A stretch of 11,781 nt of DNA. It comes from Betaproteobacteria bacterium (GTDB lineage Bacteria > Pseudomonadota > Gammaproteobacteria > Burkholderiales > Burkholderiaceae_E). Below the pieces are notes generated by a model, which was not told the origin of the DNA, made no database searches, and saw only the letters and a list, made by a program, of their open reading frames with translations. Shown here one piece after another: positions 1 through 7,340 of the stretch (its first letter is position 1; each line of letters begins with the position of its first letter). The stretch is taken from NCBI GenBank assembly GCA_009922405.1, contig RFVZ01000056.1:1-11781 (forward strand). Direction: 5' to 3'. A program made the translations under genes and the position numbers.

Positions 1-1202
1 TTGACCTTGGTGAGGACGTTGCTCAGTTGCGGGCCGCGGTGCAGGCATTTGCAGCACGGGAAATTGCGCCGCGCGCTGCCGAAATCGATCGCAGTGACCA
101 GTTCCCCATGGATTTGTGGCCGAAGCTCGGCCAGCTCGGGCTCCATGGCCTAACTGTCAGCGAGGCCTACGGGGGCACGGATCTGGGCTACCTCGCCCAT
201 ATCGTTGCGCTCGAGGAAATCTCCCGTGCCAGCGCAGCGGTTGGGCTGAGTTATGGCGCCCATTCCAATCTGTGTATTAATCAGATTTTCCGAAATGGAT
301 CGGAGCTTCAGCGAGCCCGCTATCTGCCGGGGCTGGTCGCTGGGACCTCGATCGGGGCCTTGGCCATGAGCGAGCCGGGTGCCGGAAGTGACGTCATGTC
401 GATGCGATTACGCGCTGAGTTGAGCGGAGAGGGCGCGAGCAAACACTGGGTGCTGAACGGCACCAAGATGTGGATTACGAATGGTCCCGATGCCGATGTC
501 CTGGTGGTCTATGCGCGCACCGACCTTGAGCCCGGACGACGGGCGCTCACCGCATTTCTGGTCGAGAAGCATTTCCCGGGCTTCAGGACGGCCCAGAAGC
601 TGGACAAGCTTGGCATGCGCGGCAGCCACACCGGGGAACTGGTCTTTGAGAACTGCGAAGTCCCGCTGTCCAATGTGCTTGGAGCGACCACCGACGACCC
701 AGCAAGCGCGGTTGGGCGCGGCGCGCATGTCCTCATGAGTGGGCTTGATTTTGAGCGGGCCGTCCTGAGCGGCGGGCCACTCGGCATCATGAGCGCCTGT
801 CTGGACGTGGTCCTGCCCTACGTACATGATCGCGAGCAGTTCGGCCAGCCAATTGGTACGTTTCAACTCATGCAGGGCAAGTTGGCCGATCTTTACACCA
901 CGATGATGGCGTGCCGGGCGTATGTGTACGCGGTGGGTCGTCAGTGCGACCGCTCGCGCTCGGGGCAGGTCGATCCGCGCAGTCTGCGCAAGGATGCGGC
1001 CGGTGCGATTCTGTATTCCGCCGAGAAGGCCACCTGGATGGCAGGCGAAGCGATTCAGTGCCTGGGCGGCAACGGCTATGTCAATGACAGCGCTTGCGGT
1101 CGCCTGTGGCGGGACGCCAAGCTGTATGAGATTGGCGCTGGCACCAGCGAGATCCGACGCATGCTGATCGGCCGAGAGTTGTTCGCGGACACGCACGCAT
1201 GA
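1..1202 (+). CDS. liuA: Isovaleryl-CoA dehydrogenase, 5' partial
   Basis: This FAD-dependent acyl-CoA dehydrogenase should oxidise isovaleryl-CoA to 3-methylcrotonyl-CoA, the first committed step of leucine breakdown after the keto-acid dehydrogenase. The frame is open to the left edge (bases 1-26 read F/DLGEDVAQ, typical of the family's N-terminus), so the TTG at 27 is not the real start; perhaps 10-15 residues are missing. Numbering from that TTG: acyl-CoA dehydrogenase signature 1 is at 111-123 (ALAMSEPGAGSDV), signature 2 at about 344-364, and the C-terminal GAGTSEIRR at 370-378. The LDFER glutamate (E243) aligns with the catalytic base that marks isovaleryl-CoA dehydrogenases, and SYGAHSNLC (75-83) is also typical of them. 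A loop at about 220-234 appears some eight residues longer than in human IVD. The stop overlaps the aceK start (ATGA). The methylcrotonyl-CoA carboxylase genes downstream support the assignment. Confidence 0.95.
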   Translation, partial: DLGEDVAQLRAAVQAFAAREIAPRAAEIDRSDQFPMDLWPKLGQLGLHGLTVSEAYGGTDLGYLAHIVALEEISRASAAVGLSYGAHSNLCINQIFRNGSELQRARYLPGLVAGTSIGALAMSEPGAGSDVMSMRLRAELSGEGASKHWVLNGTKMWITNGPDADVLVVYARTDLEPGRRALTAFLVEKHFPGFRTAQKLDKLGMRGSHTGELVFENCEVPLSNVLGATTDDPASAVGRGAHVLMSGLDFERAVLSGGPLGIMSACLDVVLPYVHDREQFGQPIGTFQLMQGKLADLYTTMMACRAYVYAVGRQCDRSRSGQVDPRSLRKDAAGAILYSAEKATWMAGEAIQCLGGNGYVNDSACGRLWRDAKLYEIGAGTSEIRRMLIGRELFADTHA

Positions 1203-3028
1203 GGGGTCGAAGTCTCGAAATCGCGACCGCCATCCTCGACGGCTTCGACCGCCATTACGGCCTCTTTCGGAACGCGGCGTGGCTCGCGAAGCAGTGTTTC
1301 GAATCCGGAAACTTTAATCGCATCCGACAACTACAACGAGAGCGAATTGATTTTTACGGCTTGCGGGTTCAGGAAGCGCTCGACCGACTGCAGCACGAGT
1401 TTCAGGCGGGAGCGCTCAGCGATACGGTCTGGCAGCGAATCAAGCGCGACTACGTGGGCCTGCTCGATGGCCATCGCCAGCCTGAACTGGCCGAGACATT
1501 TTTTAATTCGGTAGTTTGTAGAATTCTGCACAGAAATTATTTTAATAACGATTTCATTTTTTTGCGCCCCGCGGTCGCGACGGAATATCTCGACAGTGAT
1601 CCCCCGTGTTATCGGGTCTATTACCCCTCGATCGAGCTAGCCCAGGCTGGGGCTGAGGTCAACCACTCGGGCAAGGTTTCTGGTCGCCTGACTGCACTGG
1701 TGCGTGATGCGCTGGTTGACTTTGGACTGGCCTGTCCCTGGGAAGATGTCGAGCGCGATGTCGAGCGGGTGATCGCAGCCGCCCGCTTGCACTGGCGCGA
1801 GACCCGCCGTCTGCCGTTTAACCCGCATCCGGACTGCCAGATTCATGTTCTGCGCAGCCTCTTCTTTCGTAACAAGGGTGCCTATGTGATTGGGCGCCTG
1901 GTCAACGACGGAGATATCTTTCCGTTTGCGTTACCGATCCTGCAAAACCGCCGGGGTCAGATTTTCATCGATACGGCGCTATTCGACTCCGACCAGATTG
2001 AGTTGTTATTCAGCTTTGCGCGGGCTTACTTCATCGTCGATATGGAAGTGCCGAGCGCCTGGGTGCAGTTTCTGCGCACCTTGATCCCGAACAAGCCCAA
2101 GAGCGAGCTCTACACGATGCTGGGCTTGCAGAAGCAGGGCAAGACTTTGTTCTATCGTGATTACTTGCATCACCTGCGCCATTCGACCGACGCGTTCGTG
2201 AAGGCGCCCGGTATCGAGGGGCTGGTGATGGCAGTCTTCACGCTACCCTCTTTCCCGTACGTCTTTAAGGTCATCAAAGACAAACGAGGCAAGGACACCT
2301 CGGCCGAACACATCCGCAATCGCTATCAGCTGGTCAAAACCCATGATCGTGTCGGGCGGATGGCCGATACCTGGGAATATTCTGACGTACCTTTTCCACG
2401 TGACCGCGTCTCGCCCGAATTGATGGCGCAACTTCGCGCGGTGGCGCCCAGTGCGCTCGACGAGCGCGAGGATGTTCTCGTGGTGCGGCATCTGTACATT
2501 GAACGCCGCATGGAACCGCTGAACCTCTATCTGCAAAAAGCAAAAGCGAGCGGCGCCGAGGGTCAGCTCGATCATGCTGTTCGCGAGTACGGTAATGCCA
2601 TCAAGGATTTGGTGTCGGCGAACATTTTCCCAGGCGACATGCTTTACAAGAACTTCGGAGTGACGCGCCAAGGTCGAGTGGTTTTTTATGACTATGATGA
2701 GATTTTGTATCTCACAGACTGTCACTTCCGCCGCCTCCCCGAGCCGCAGACTCCAGAGCAGGAAATGGCTGCCGAGCCATGGTACGCAGTCGGACCGAAC
2801 GATGTATTTCCCGAGGAATTTGGCCGCTTCTTATTGGGCGACCGCGGTTTGCGTAGCCGTTTTATGAGCGAGCATGCCGACTTGCTGGATGTGACCTACT
2901 GGCAGGGCAAGCAGGCGCGGATTCGCTCGGGCGTACTTGAAGATGTCTTCCCCTATCCGGAGTCCGCGCGCTTCCCGCGCGCGCCCGCATCGGCTTGCGT
3001 TATCGTCGCGAACAACTCAAATCCCTAA
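1199..3028 (+). CDS. aceK: Isocitrate dehydrogenase kinase/phosphatase AceK
   Basis: This cytoplasmic bifunctional enzyme phosphorylates and dephosphorylates isocitrate dehydrogenase, shifting isocitrate between the TCA cycle and the glyoxylate bypass. The 609-residue product is slightly longer than the E. coli protein (578) and aligns with it over its length from memory. The N-terminal regulatory half carries LFFRNKGAYVIGRL (221-234). The kinase-like half has VFKVIKDK (355-362, ATP-binding lysine K360), HDRVGRMADT (382-391), RHLYIERRM (430-438), NIFPGDMLYKNFGVT (475-489) with D480, and FYDYDE (496-501) with D498 and E501; these correspond to E. coli K336, D457, D475 and E478. All key residues are present. 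The ATG lies in a 4-bp ATGA overlap with liuA, which implies translational coupling. No aceA or aceB is adjacent, unlike the enterobacterial aceBAK operon. A locally AT-rich stretch with rare AGA codons lies near codons 100-122. Confidence 0.97.
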   Translation: MRGRSLEIATAILDGFDRHYGLFRNAAWLAKQCFESGNFNRIRQLQRERIDFYGLRVQEALDRLQHEFQAGALSDTVWQRIKRDYVGLLDGHRQPELAETFFNSVVCRILHRNYFNNDFIFLRPAVATEYLDSDPPCYRVYYPSIELAQAGAEVNHSGKVSGRLTALVRDALVDFGLACPWEDVERDVERVIAAARLHWRETRRLPFNPHPDCQIHVLRSLFFRNKGAYVIGRLVNDGDIFPFALPILQNRRGQIFIDTALFDSDQIELLFSFARAYFIVDMEVPSAWVQFLRTLIPNKPKSELYTMLGLQKQGKTLFYRDYLHHLRHSTDAFVKAPGIEGLVMAVFTLPSFPYVFKVIKDKRGKDTSAEHIRNRYQLVKTHDRVGRMADTWEYSDVPFPRDRVSPELMAQLRAVAPSALDEREDVLVVRHLYIERRMEPLNLYLQKAKASGAEGQLDHAVREYGNAIKDLVSANIFPGDMLYKNFGVTRQGRVVFYDYDEILYLTDCHFRRLPEPQTPEQEMAAEPWYAVGPNDVFPEEFGRFLLGDRGLRSRFMSEHADLLDVTYWQGKQARIRSGVLEDVFPYPESARFPRAPASACVIVANNSNP

Positions 3029-3032
3029 GGAG
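3027..3032 (+). promoter_or_regulatory. Ribosome binding site of the thiolase gene
   Basis: AAGGAG lies seven bases before the ATG at 3040 and overlaps the aceK TAA stop. It fixes the thiolase start at 3040. An upstream in-frame TTG at 2995, inside aceK, would add 15 atypical residues. It is one of the strongest Shine-Dalgarno matches in the window. Confidence 0.8.
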
Positions 3033-3039
3033 CCCCTCC

Positions 3040-4218
3040 ATGAATGACCCGATTGTGATTCTCTCCGCGACCCGGACCCCGATTGGTGGTTTTTTGGGTG
3101 AACTCGCGCCCGCCAGCGCGATTGACCTTGGCGGCACCGCGATACGTGCGGCCGTTCAGCGCGCAGGGCTCAATCCGGAGCAGATCGAAGAGGTGTTGTT
3201 CGGCAATTGCCTGATGGCGGGTTTGCGTCAGGCACCGGCGCGCCAGGCAGCGCATGCCGCCGGTTTGCCAAGGTCTGCGGGGGCGACCACGCTGACCAAA
3301 ATGTGCGGTTCCGGCATGAAAGCCGCGATGCTCGCGCACGATGTGCTGCTCGCGGGTTCAGCCGAAATCGTCGTGGCGGGCGGCATGGAGAGCATGTCGA
3401 ATGCCCCTTACTTGTTGCCTAAGGGGCGGACCGGATTGCGGATGGGGCATGGCCAAGTCCTGGATCACATGATGACCGACGGTCTCGAGGATGCTTACGA
3501 GGGCAAGGCAATGGGTTTGTTTGCCGAAGACTGTGCAAGCAAGTATGCATTTACCCGTGAGCAACAGGACGCATTCGCAATCCGCTCGACTCAGCGTAGC
3601 AAGCTCGCTAACGAGGATGGCAGTTTTGACTGGGAACTTGCGCCGGTGACTATCCAGACCCGCAAGGGCGAACTTCAGATCACGCGTGACGAACAGCCCT
3701 TCAAGGCACAACTGGACAAAATTGGCGGGCTCAAGCCGGCCTTTCGTAAAGATGGAACGATCACCGCGGCTAATGCTTCATCGATCTCTGATGGAGCGGC
3801 TGCCTTGGTGCTGGCGCGACTAAGCACCGCGGAGCGTCTCGGGCTGACGCCGGTCGCCCGTTTGGTCGCCCACGCGACCCACGCGCATGCGCCGGAATGG
3901 TTCACGACCGCGCCGGTCGGTGCAATCGAGAAGTTGTACGCCAAGACAGGATGGGCGACCTCAACTGTCGATCTGTTCGAGATCAACGAGGCCTTTGCTG
4001 TCGTGACGATGGCGGCCATGCAGGAGCATGGTCTGGCGCCCGAGGTGACCAATATTCACGGCGGCGCCTGTGCACTGGGGCATCCGATCGGTGCATCAGG
4101 TGCGCGCATCATGGCAACCTTGATTGGCGCGCTCCGCAAGACGGGCGGCAAACGCGGGGTGGCGGCGCTTTGTATTGGTGGCGGTGAAGCGGTGGCCTGT
4201 GCCATCGAGTTGTTCTAA
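3040..4218 (+). CDS. Acetyl-CoA acetyltransferase (thiolase)
   Basis: This 392-residue degradative/biosynthetic thiolase has the standard family length. It catalyses the reversible condensation of two acetyl-CoA to acetoacetyl-CoA; in this cluster the thiolytic direction would finish leucine breakdown after acetoacetate is activated. The nucleophilic cysteine C89 sits in TLTKMCGSGMKA, NEAFA is at 316-320, the catalytic H348 is in GGACALGHPIGASGAR, and C378 is in ALCIGGGEA. These positions match the well-known C89/H348/C378 numbering of the Zoogloea enzyme. The N-terminus MNDPIVILSATRTPIGGF is typical. The start is set by AAGGAG at 3027-3032. It follows aceK by 11 bases and precedes the dehydrogenase gene by 13. 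Exact chain-length preference cannot be read from sequence alone; a beta-ketothiolase with broader substrates is possible. Confidence 0.94.
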   Translation: MNDPIVILSATRTPIGGFLGELAPASAIDLGGTAIRAAVQRAGLNPEQIEEVLFGNCLMAGLRQAPARQAAHAAGLPRSAGATTLTKMCGSGMKAAMLAHDVLLAGSAEIVVAGGMESMSNAPYLLPKGRTGLRMGHGQVLDHMMTDGLEDAYEGKAMGLFAEDCASKYAFTREQQDAFAIRSTQRSKLANEDGSFDWELAPVTIQTRKGELQITRDEQPFKAQLDKIGGLKPAFRKDGTITAANASSISDGAAALVLARLSTAERLGLTPVARLVAHATHAHAPEWFTTAPVGAIEKLYAKTGWATSTVDLFEINEAFAVVTMAAMQEHGLAPEVTNIHGGACALGHPIGASGARIMATLIGALRKTGGKRGVAALCIGGGEAVACAIELF

Positions 4219-4231
4219 TCCGGCCACCACC

Positions 4232-4909
4232 ATGTCAACGGTGTTAATCCTGGGCGCTTCGCGCGGCATTGGCCTTGAGTTCACGCGCCAGTATGTAGCA
4301 GACGGTTGGACGGTATTCGCGACATGCCGAACCGAAGCCGACCGCGTCCGCTTGCGTGACCTCGGCGCTCAAACCTTTCGTTTAGACGTGATGCGCCTTG
4401 AGGACCTGGCCGGTTTGGCTTGGCAACTCGATGGCGAGCGGCTCGACCTGGCGATTGTCAACGCGGGGGTTTTCGGACCGCGCGACAGCACCTTAGCCAA
4501 ATCGCCGGGCGATGAAGAATTTGACCAGGTGATGCGCACGAATGTTTTGCCAGCCATGCGAATGGTGCCGGTACTCGCGCCGCTCTTGAAGCCCGCTGCG
4601 GGCACGCTCGCGTTTGTCAGCAGCCGAATGGGATCGATCACCGAGGCCTCTGGGAGCTACGGCATGCTGTATCGGGTCTCGAAAGCCGCGGTCAATATGG
4701 TGGCCAAACTGGCGCATGCCGACTATGGCAGCACCGGCGTTCGGGTCGTCTCGTTGCATCCGGGCTGGGTTCGCACGGACATGGGTGGCCCCAATGCCGA
4801 TGTGGCGGTGGACGAGAGCATTCGCGGGATGCGCAGCGTCCTGGCCGATGCGCTTTCCCATCCGGGCGGTGGGTTCTATGACTTTCGGGGCCAGGCCCTG
4901 CCCTGGTGA
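4232..4909 (+). CDS. Short-chain dehydrogenase/reductase, C-factor-like
   Basis: This 225-residue classical-type SDR has an N-terminal Rossmann fold with the nucleotide-binding GASRGIG at 8-14, NAG at 77-79, serines S130/S131 at the catalytic serine position, and the YxxxK pair Y147/K151. The HPGWVRTDMGG motif (176-186) and the FRGQALPW end resemble the CsgA/C-factor-like SDR group. TCR at 31-33, after the second strand, suggests NADP(H) preference, but that is inferred. The substrate is unknown; no step of the standard leucine pathway needs an SDR. The start is the ATG 13 bases after the thiolase stop, where homology begins; no good Shine-Dalgarno precedes it, so translation may be coupled to the thiolase. 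The reading frame stays open upstream inside the thiolase gene, so a longer start can be called automatically but is not supported. Confidence 0.88.
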   Translation: MSTVLILGASRGIGLEFTRQYVADGWTVFATCRTEADRVRLRDLGAQTFRLDVMRLEDLAGLAWQLDGERLDLAIVNAGVFGPRDSTLAKSPGDEEFDQVMRTNVLPAMRMVPVLAPLLKPAAGTLAFVSSRMGSITEASGSYGMLYRVSKAAVNMVAKLAHADYGSTGVRVVSLHPGWVRTDMGGPNADVAVDESIRGMRSVLADALSHPGGGFYDFRGQALPW

Positions 4910-4915
4910 GTTTTT
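4891..4915 (+). terminator. Weak intra-operon hairpin with T-run
   Basis: CCAGG (4891-4895) and CCTGG (4902-4906) can pair around a six-base loop, with a possible extra G-T pair. The stem ends at the SDR stop codon, and a T5 run follows four bases later. The stem is short and the T-run offset, so this is at best a partial terminator or attenuator between the SDR and dienelactone hydrolase genes. The feature could well be chance. Confidence 0.22.
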
Positions 4916-4936
4916 ATCCATCTTAGGAACGATTTC

Positions 4937-5665
4937 ATGAGCAACCCGATTTCCGATCCAAACGTAACTTCCCCGATCCACCACGAGACCACGACCCTTA
5001 CGGCGATTGATGGCGTCGAGGTCAGTGCGTTTGTTGCTCGCCCCGAAGCGGTCCCAAGAGGGTGCGTTGTGGTGGTGCAGGAGATTTTCGGGGTCAACGC
5101 TTACGTTCGAGCCGTTTGTGAGCGTTGGGCCCAGGCCGGCTGGTTGGCGGTGGCGCCTGCGTTCTTTGACCGAATCGAACCCGGTATCGAGATGGGCTAC
5201 GACGCCAACACGATGAACCGCGGCATCGCTCTGGTCGATCAATTGGGCTTCGATGCCACGCTGCGTGATATCGATGCCGCTCGCCACCAAATCGGACATG
5301 GGTTGCCCTGTGGTGTGGTGGGATTCTGTTGGGGCGGGACGGTGGCCGTGCTCGCCGCGACGCGGATGGGCTTGGCCGCGGTTTCTTACTACGGTGGCCG
5401 GACCCGCGATCAGTTGCATGAGCGCCCGCAGGCGGGGCTCCTGATGCATTTCGGCGAACTCGACCCGATGATTCCAGCGCCGACTGTGGCCCAGATTGAG
5501 GGCGTGTTTGGCAAGGCCTCCGCCCACACAGGCCATGCGTTTACATTGCATCGTTATCCAGCGGGGCATGGATTTAACCGCTATGGGCATCCTGACTATC
5601 ACTTAGCGAGTGCCGATCTGGCCCAGGCGCGTTCCGAAGCTTTCCTCGCCCAGCACGCTGGGTAA
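4937..5665 (+). CDS. Dienelactone hydrolase family protein
   Basis: This alpha/beta hydrolase of 242 residues belongs to the dienelactone hydrolase (carboxymethylenebutenolidase) family. The triad is visible: nucleophile C131 in GFCWGG (129-134), acid D176 in GELDPMIP, and H211 in YPAGHGF; E49 in QEIFG matches the conserved glutamate that interacts with the cysteine in the Pseudomonas enzyme. The classical enzyme opens dienelactone in chlorocatechol degradation, but no aromatic-ring genes are nearby, so the substrate here is unknown. There is no signal peptide; it is presumably cytoplasmic. AGGA at 4925-4928 lies eight bases before the ATG and supports the start. The gene lies between the SDR and liuB, 15 bases before the latter and in the same frame. 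A role in hydrolysing or salvaging side-products of acyl-CoA metabolism is speculation. Confidence 0.9.
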   Translation: MSNPISDPNVTSPIHHETTTLTAIDGVEVSAFVARPEAVPRGCVVVVQEIFGVNAYVRAVCERWAQAGWLAVAPAFFDRIEPGIEMGYDANTMNRGIALVDQLGFDATLRDIDAARHQIGHGLPCGVVGFCWGGTVAVLAATRMGLAAVSYYGGRTRDQLHERPQAGLLMHFGELDPMIPAPTVAQIEGVFGKASAHTGHAFTLHRYPAGHGFNRYGHPDYHLASADLAQARSEAFLAQHAG

Positions 5666-5680
5666 ATCTGGCCGACTCTG

Positions 5681-7318
5681 ATGCCTGTCCTTCAAACCCG
5701 GATCAATCCGCAGTCGGCAGAGTTCGCTGACAACCGGCGGGCCATGGAGGCACTGGTGAGCGATCTGCGCGCGCAGATCGTGATCGCTGCGCGCGGCGGC
5801 GGCGAGTCTGCCCGTGCAAGGCATCTGGCGCGGGGAAAGCTCTTGCCGCGCGAGCGGATTGATCGGCTGCTCGATCCCGGCAGCCCCTTTCTCGAGTGTT
5901 CCCCGCTGGCTGCATTTGGCATGTACGACGCAGAGGCGCCAGCGGCGGGACTGATCGTGGGGATCGGTCGTGTTGCTGGACGCGAATGTGTCGTGGTTTG
6001 TAATGATGCAACGGTCAAGGGCGGGACCTATTACCCCATCACTGTCAAGAAGCACCTGCGAGCCCAGGAGATTGCCCGGGAGAACCGGTTGCCGTGCATT
6101 TACCTGGTCGATTCGGGTGGCGCAAATTTGCCGAATCAAGACGAGGTGTTCCCGGATCGGGACCACTTTGGGCGCATCTTTTATAACCAAGCCACGATGT
6201 CTGCAGCCGGCATCGCGCAGATCGCCGTCGTGATGGGATCTTGCACCGCCGGGGGGGCGTATGTTCCGGCGATGGCCGACGAGTCAATTATCGTTCGCAA
6301 TCAAGGTACGATATTCCTGGGGGGGCCGCCGCTGGTCAAAGCGGCTATCGGTGAGGTGGTGACGGCCGAGGATCTCGGTGGGGGCGACGTGCACACGCGT
6401 CTCTCGGGGGTGGCCGATCATCTGGCCGAAAACGACGGGCATGCGCTATCGATCGCGCGCCGGATTGTCGGCCATCTGAACGGCGCAGCGGCTTCGGCAA
6501 CCCTGGCCGAGCGAGCGGCCAGGCTTGGGTTGGACCTCGCGCCACCGCGACCGCCGCTGTATGCGCCCGATAGCCTGCTGGGTCTGATCCCGAGCGATGC
6601 GCGCAAGCCCTACGACATTCGCGAAGTGATCGCACGCCTCGTCGACGGCAGTGAATTTGACGAGTGGAAGTCGCGTTTCGGTACCACGCTGGTGACGGGG
6701 TTCGCCCGTCTGAATGGAATTCCGGTAGGGATCATTGCAAATAATGGCATCTTGTTCTCGGAGAGCGCACAGAAGGGCGCGCACTTTATTGAGCTCTGTT
6801 GTCAGCGCAAGACGCCGCTCATTTTTCTGCAAAACATTACGGGATTCATGGTCGGTCGCAAGACCGAAAACGAGGGGATCGCCCGTCATGGCGCCAAAAT
6901 GGTGACGGCGGTTGCATGCGCTCAGGTTCCTAAATTTACAGTGATTATTGGCGGGAGTTTTGGCGCCGGAAATTACGGCATGTGCGGCCGGGCCTTCGGG
7001 CCGCGGTTTTTGTGGATGTGGCCAAACGCGCGAATTTCCGTCATGGGGGGTGAGCAGGCTGCGAGCGTGCTCGCCACGGTCCGCCGCGACGGCATCGAGG
7101 CGCGCGGCGGGCATTGGAGTGCCGAGGACGAAGCCGCTTTTCGGGCGCCGATCCGCGCCCAATACGAGGCCGAGGGTCATCCGTACTATGCGACAGCGCG
7201 CCTCTGGGACGATGGAGTGATCGATCCGATCGATACGCGTCGCGTGCTGGCCCTCGGCCTCGCAGCAGCGCTTCATGCCCCCATCCCGGAAACACGCTTT
7301 GGCGTTTTTCGGATGTGA
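5681..7318 (+). CDS. liuB: 3-methylcrotonyl-CoA carboxylase, beta subunit
   Basis: This 545-residue carboxyltransferase subunit moves the carboxyl group from carboxybiotin to 3-methylcrotonyl-CoA, giving 3-methylglutaconyl-CoA. The crotonase-fold N-terminal half has VKGGTYYPITVKKHLRAQEI (112-131), LVDSGGANLPNQDEVFPD (142-159) and the oxyanion-loop region GSCTAGGAYVPAM (186-198). The C-terminal half has NITGFMVGRK (385-394), GGSFGAGNYGMCGRAFGPRF (424-443) and WPNARISVMGG (447-457). These motifs and the length separate it from propionyl-CoA carboxylase beta and place it with MCC/geranyl-CoA carboxylase subunits; the liuA, liuD and liuE neighbours favour MCC. The ATG follows the upstream stop by 15 bases without a clear Shine-Dalgarno. 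It should form the alpha6beta6 holoenzyme with the next gene's product. Confidence 0.95.
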   Translation: MPVLQTRINPQSAEFADNRRAMEALVSDLRAQIVIAARGGGESARARHLARGKLLPRERIDRLLDPGSPFLECSPLAAFGMYDAEAPAAGLIVGIGRVAGRECVVVCNDATVKGGTYYPITVKKHLRAQEIARENRLPCIYLVDSGGANLPNQDEVFPDRDHFGRIFYNQATMSAAGIAQIAVVMGSCTAGGAYVPAMADESIIVRNQGTIFLGGPPLVKAAIGEVVTAEDLGGGDVHTRLSGVADHLAENDGHALSIARRIVGHLNGAAASATLAERAARLGLDLAPPRPPLYAPDSLLGLIPSDARKPYDIREVIARLVDGSEFDEWKSRFGTTLVTGFARLNGIPVGIIANNGILFSESAQKGAHFIELCCQRKTPLIFLQNITGFMVGRKTENEGIARHGAKMVTAVACAQVPKFTVIIGGSFGAGNYGMCGRAFGPRFLWMWPNARISVMGGEQAASVLATVRRDGIEARGGHWSAEDEAAFRAPIRAQYEAEGHPYYATARLWDDGVIDPIDTRRVLALGLAAALHAPIPETRFGVFRM

Positions 7319-7340
7319 CCCCGGAATTTTGAATAATCTT

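Noticed and set aside
27..29. TTG as the start of isovaleryl-CoA dehydrogenase
   Set aside because: The frame continues upstream to the window edge with family-typical residues (DLGEDVAQ), so the gene is simply truncated by the window.
408..1196. A 262-codon open frame on the minus strand
   Set aside because: It is fully antisense to isovaleryl-CoA dehydrogenase and has no recognisable protein features.
1516..1543. Possible promoter (TTGTAG, 16-base spacer, TATTTT) in the AT-rich part of aceK
   Set aside because: The -35-like hexamer matches consensus at only about half its positions, and the AT-rich coding stretch would produce such matches by chance.
4493..5602. A 369-codon open frame on the minus strand
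   Set aside because: It lies entirely opposite the SDR and dienelactone hydrolase genes, whose motifs are intact. Its translation shows no recognisable domain, and such antisense frames are common in GC-rich genes.
7307..7330. Hairpin TTTCGG/CCGGAA followed by T4 between liuB and liuD, as a terminator
   Set aside because: The stem is short, includes a wobble pair and has an 8-base loop. A terminator between two subunits of one enzyme would be implausible.
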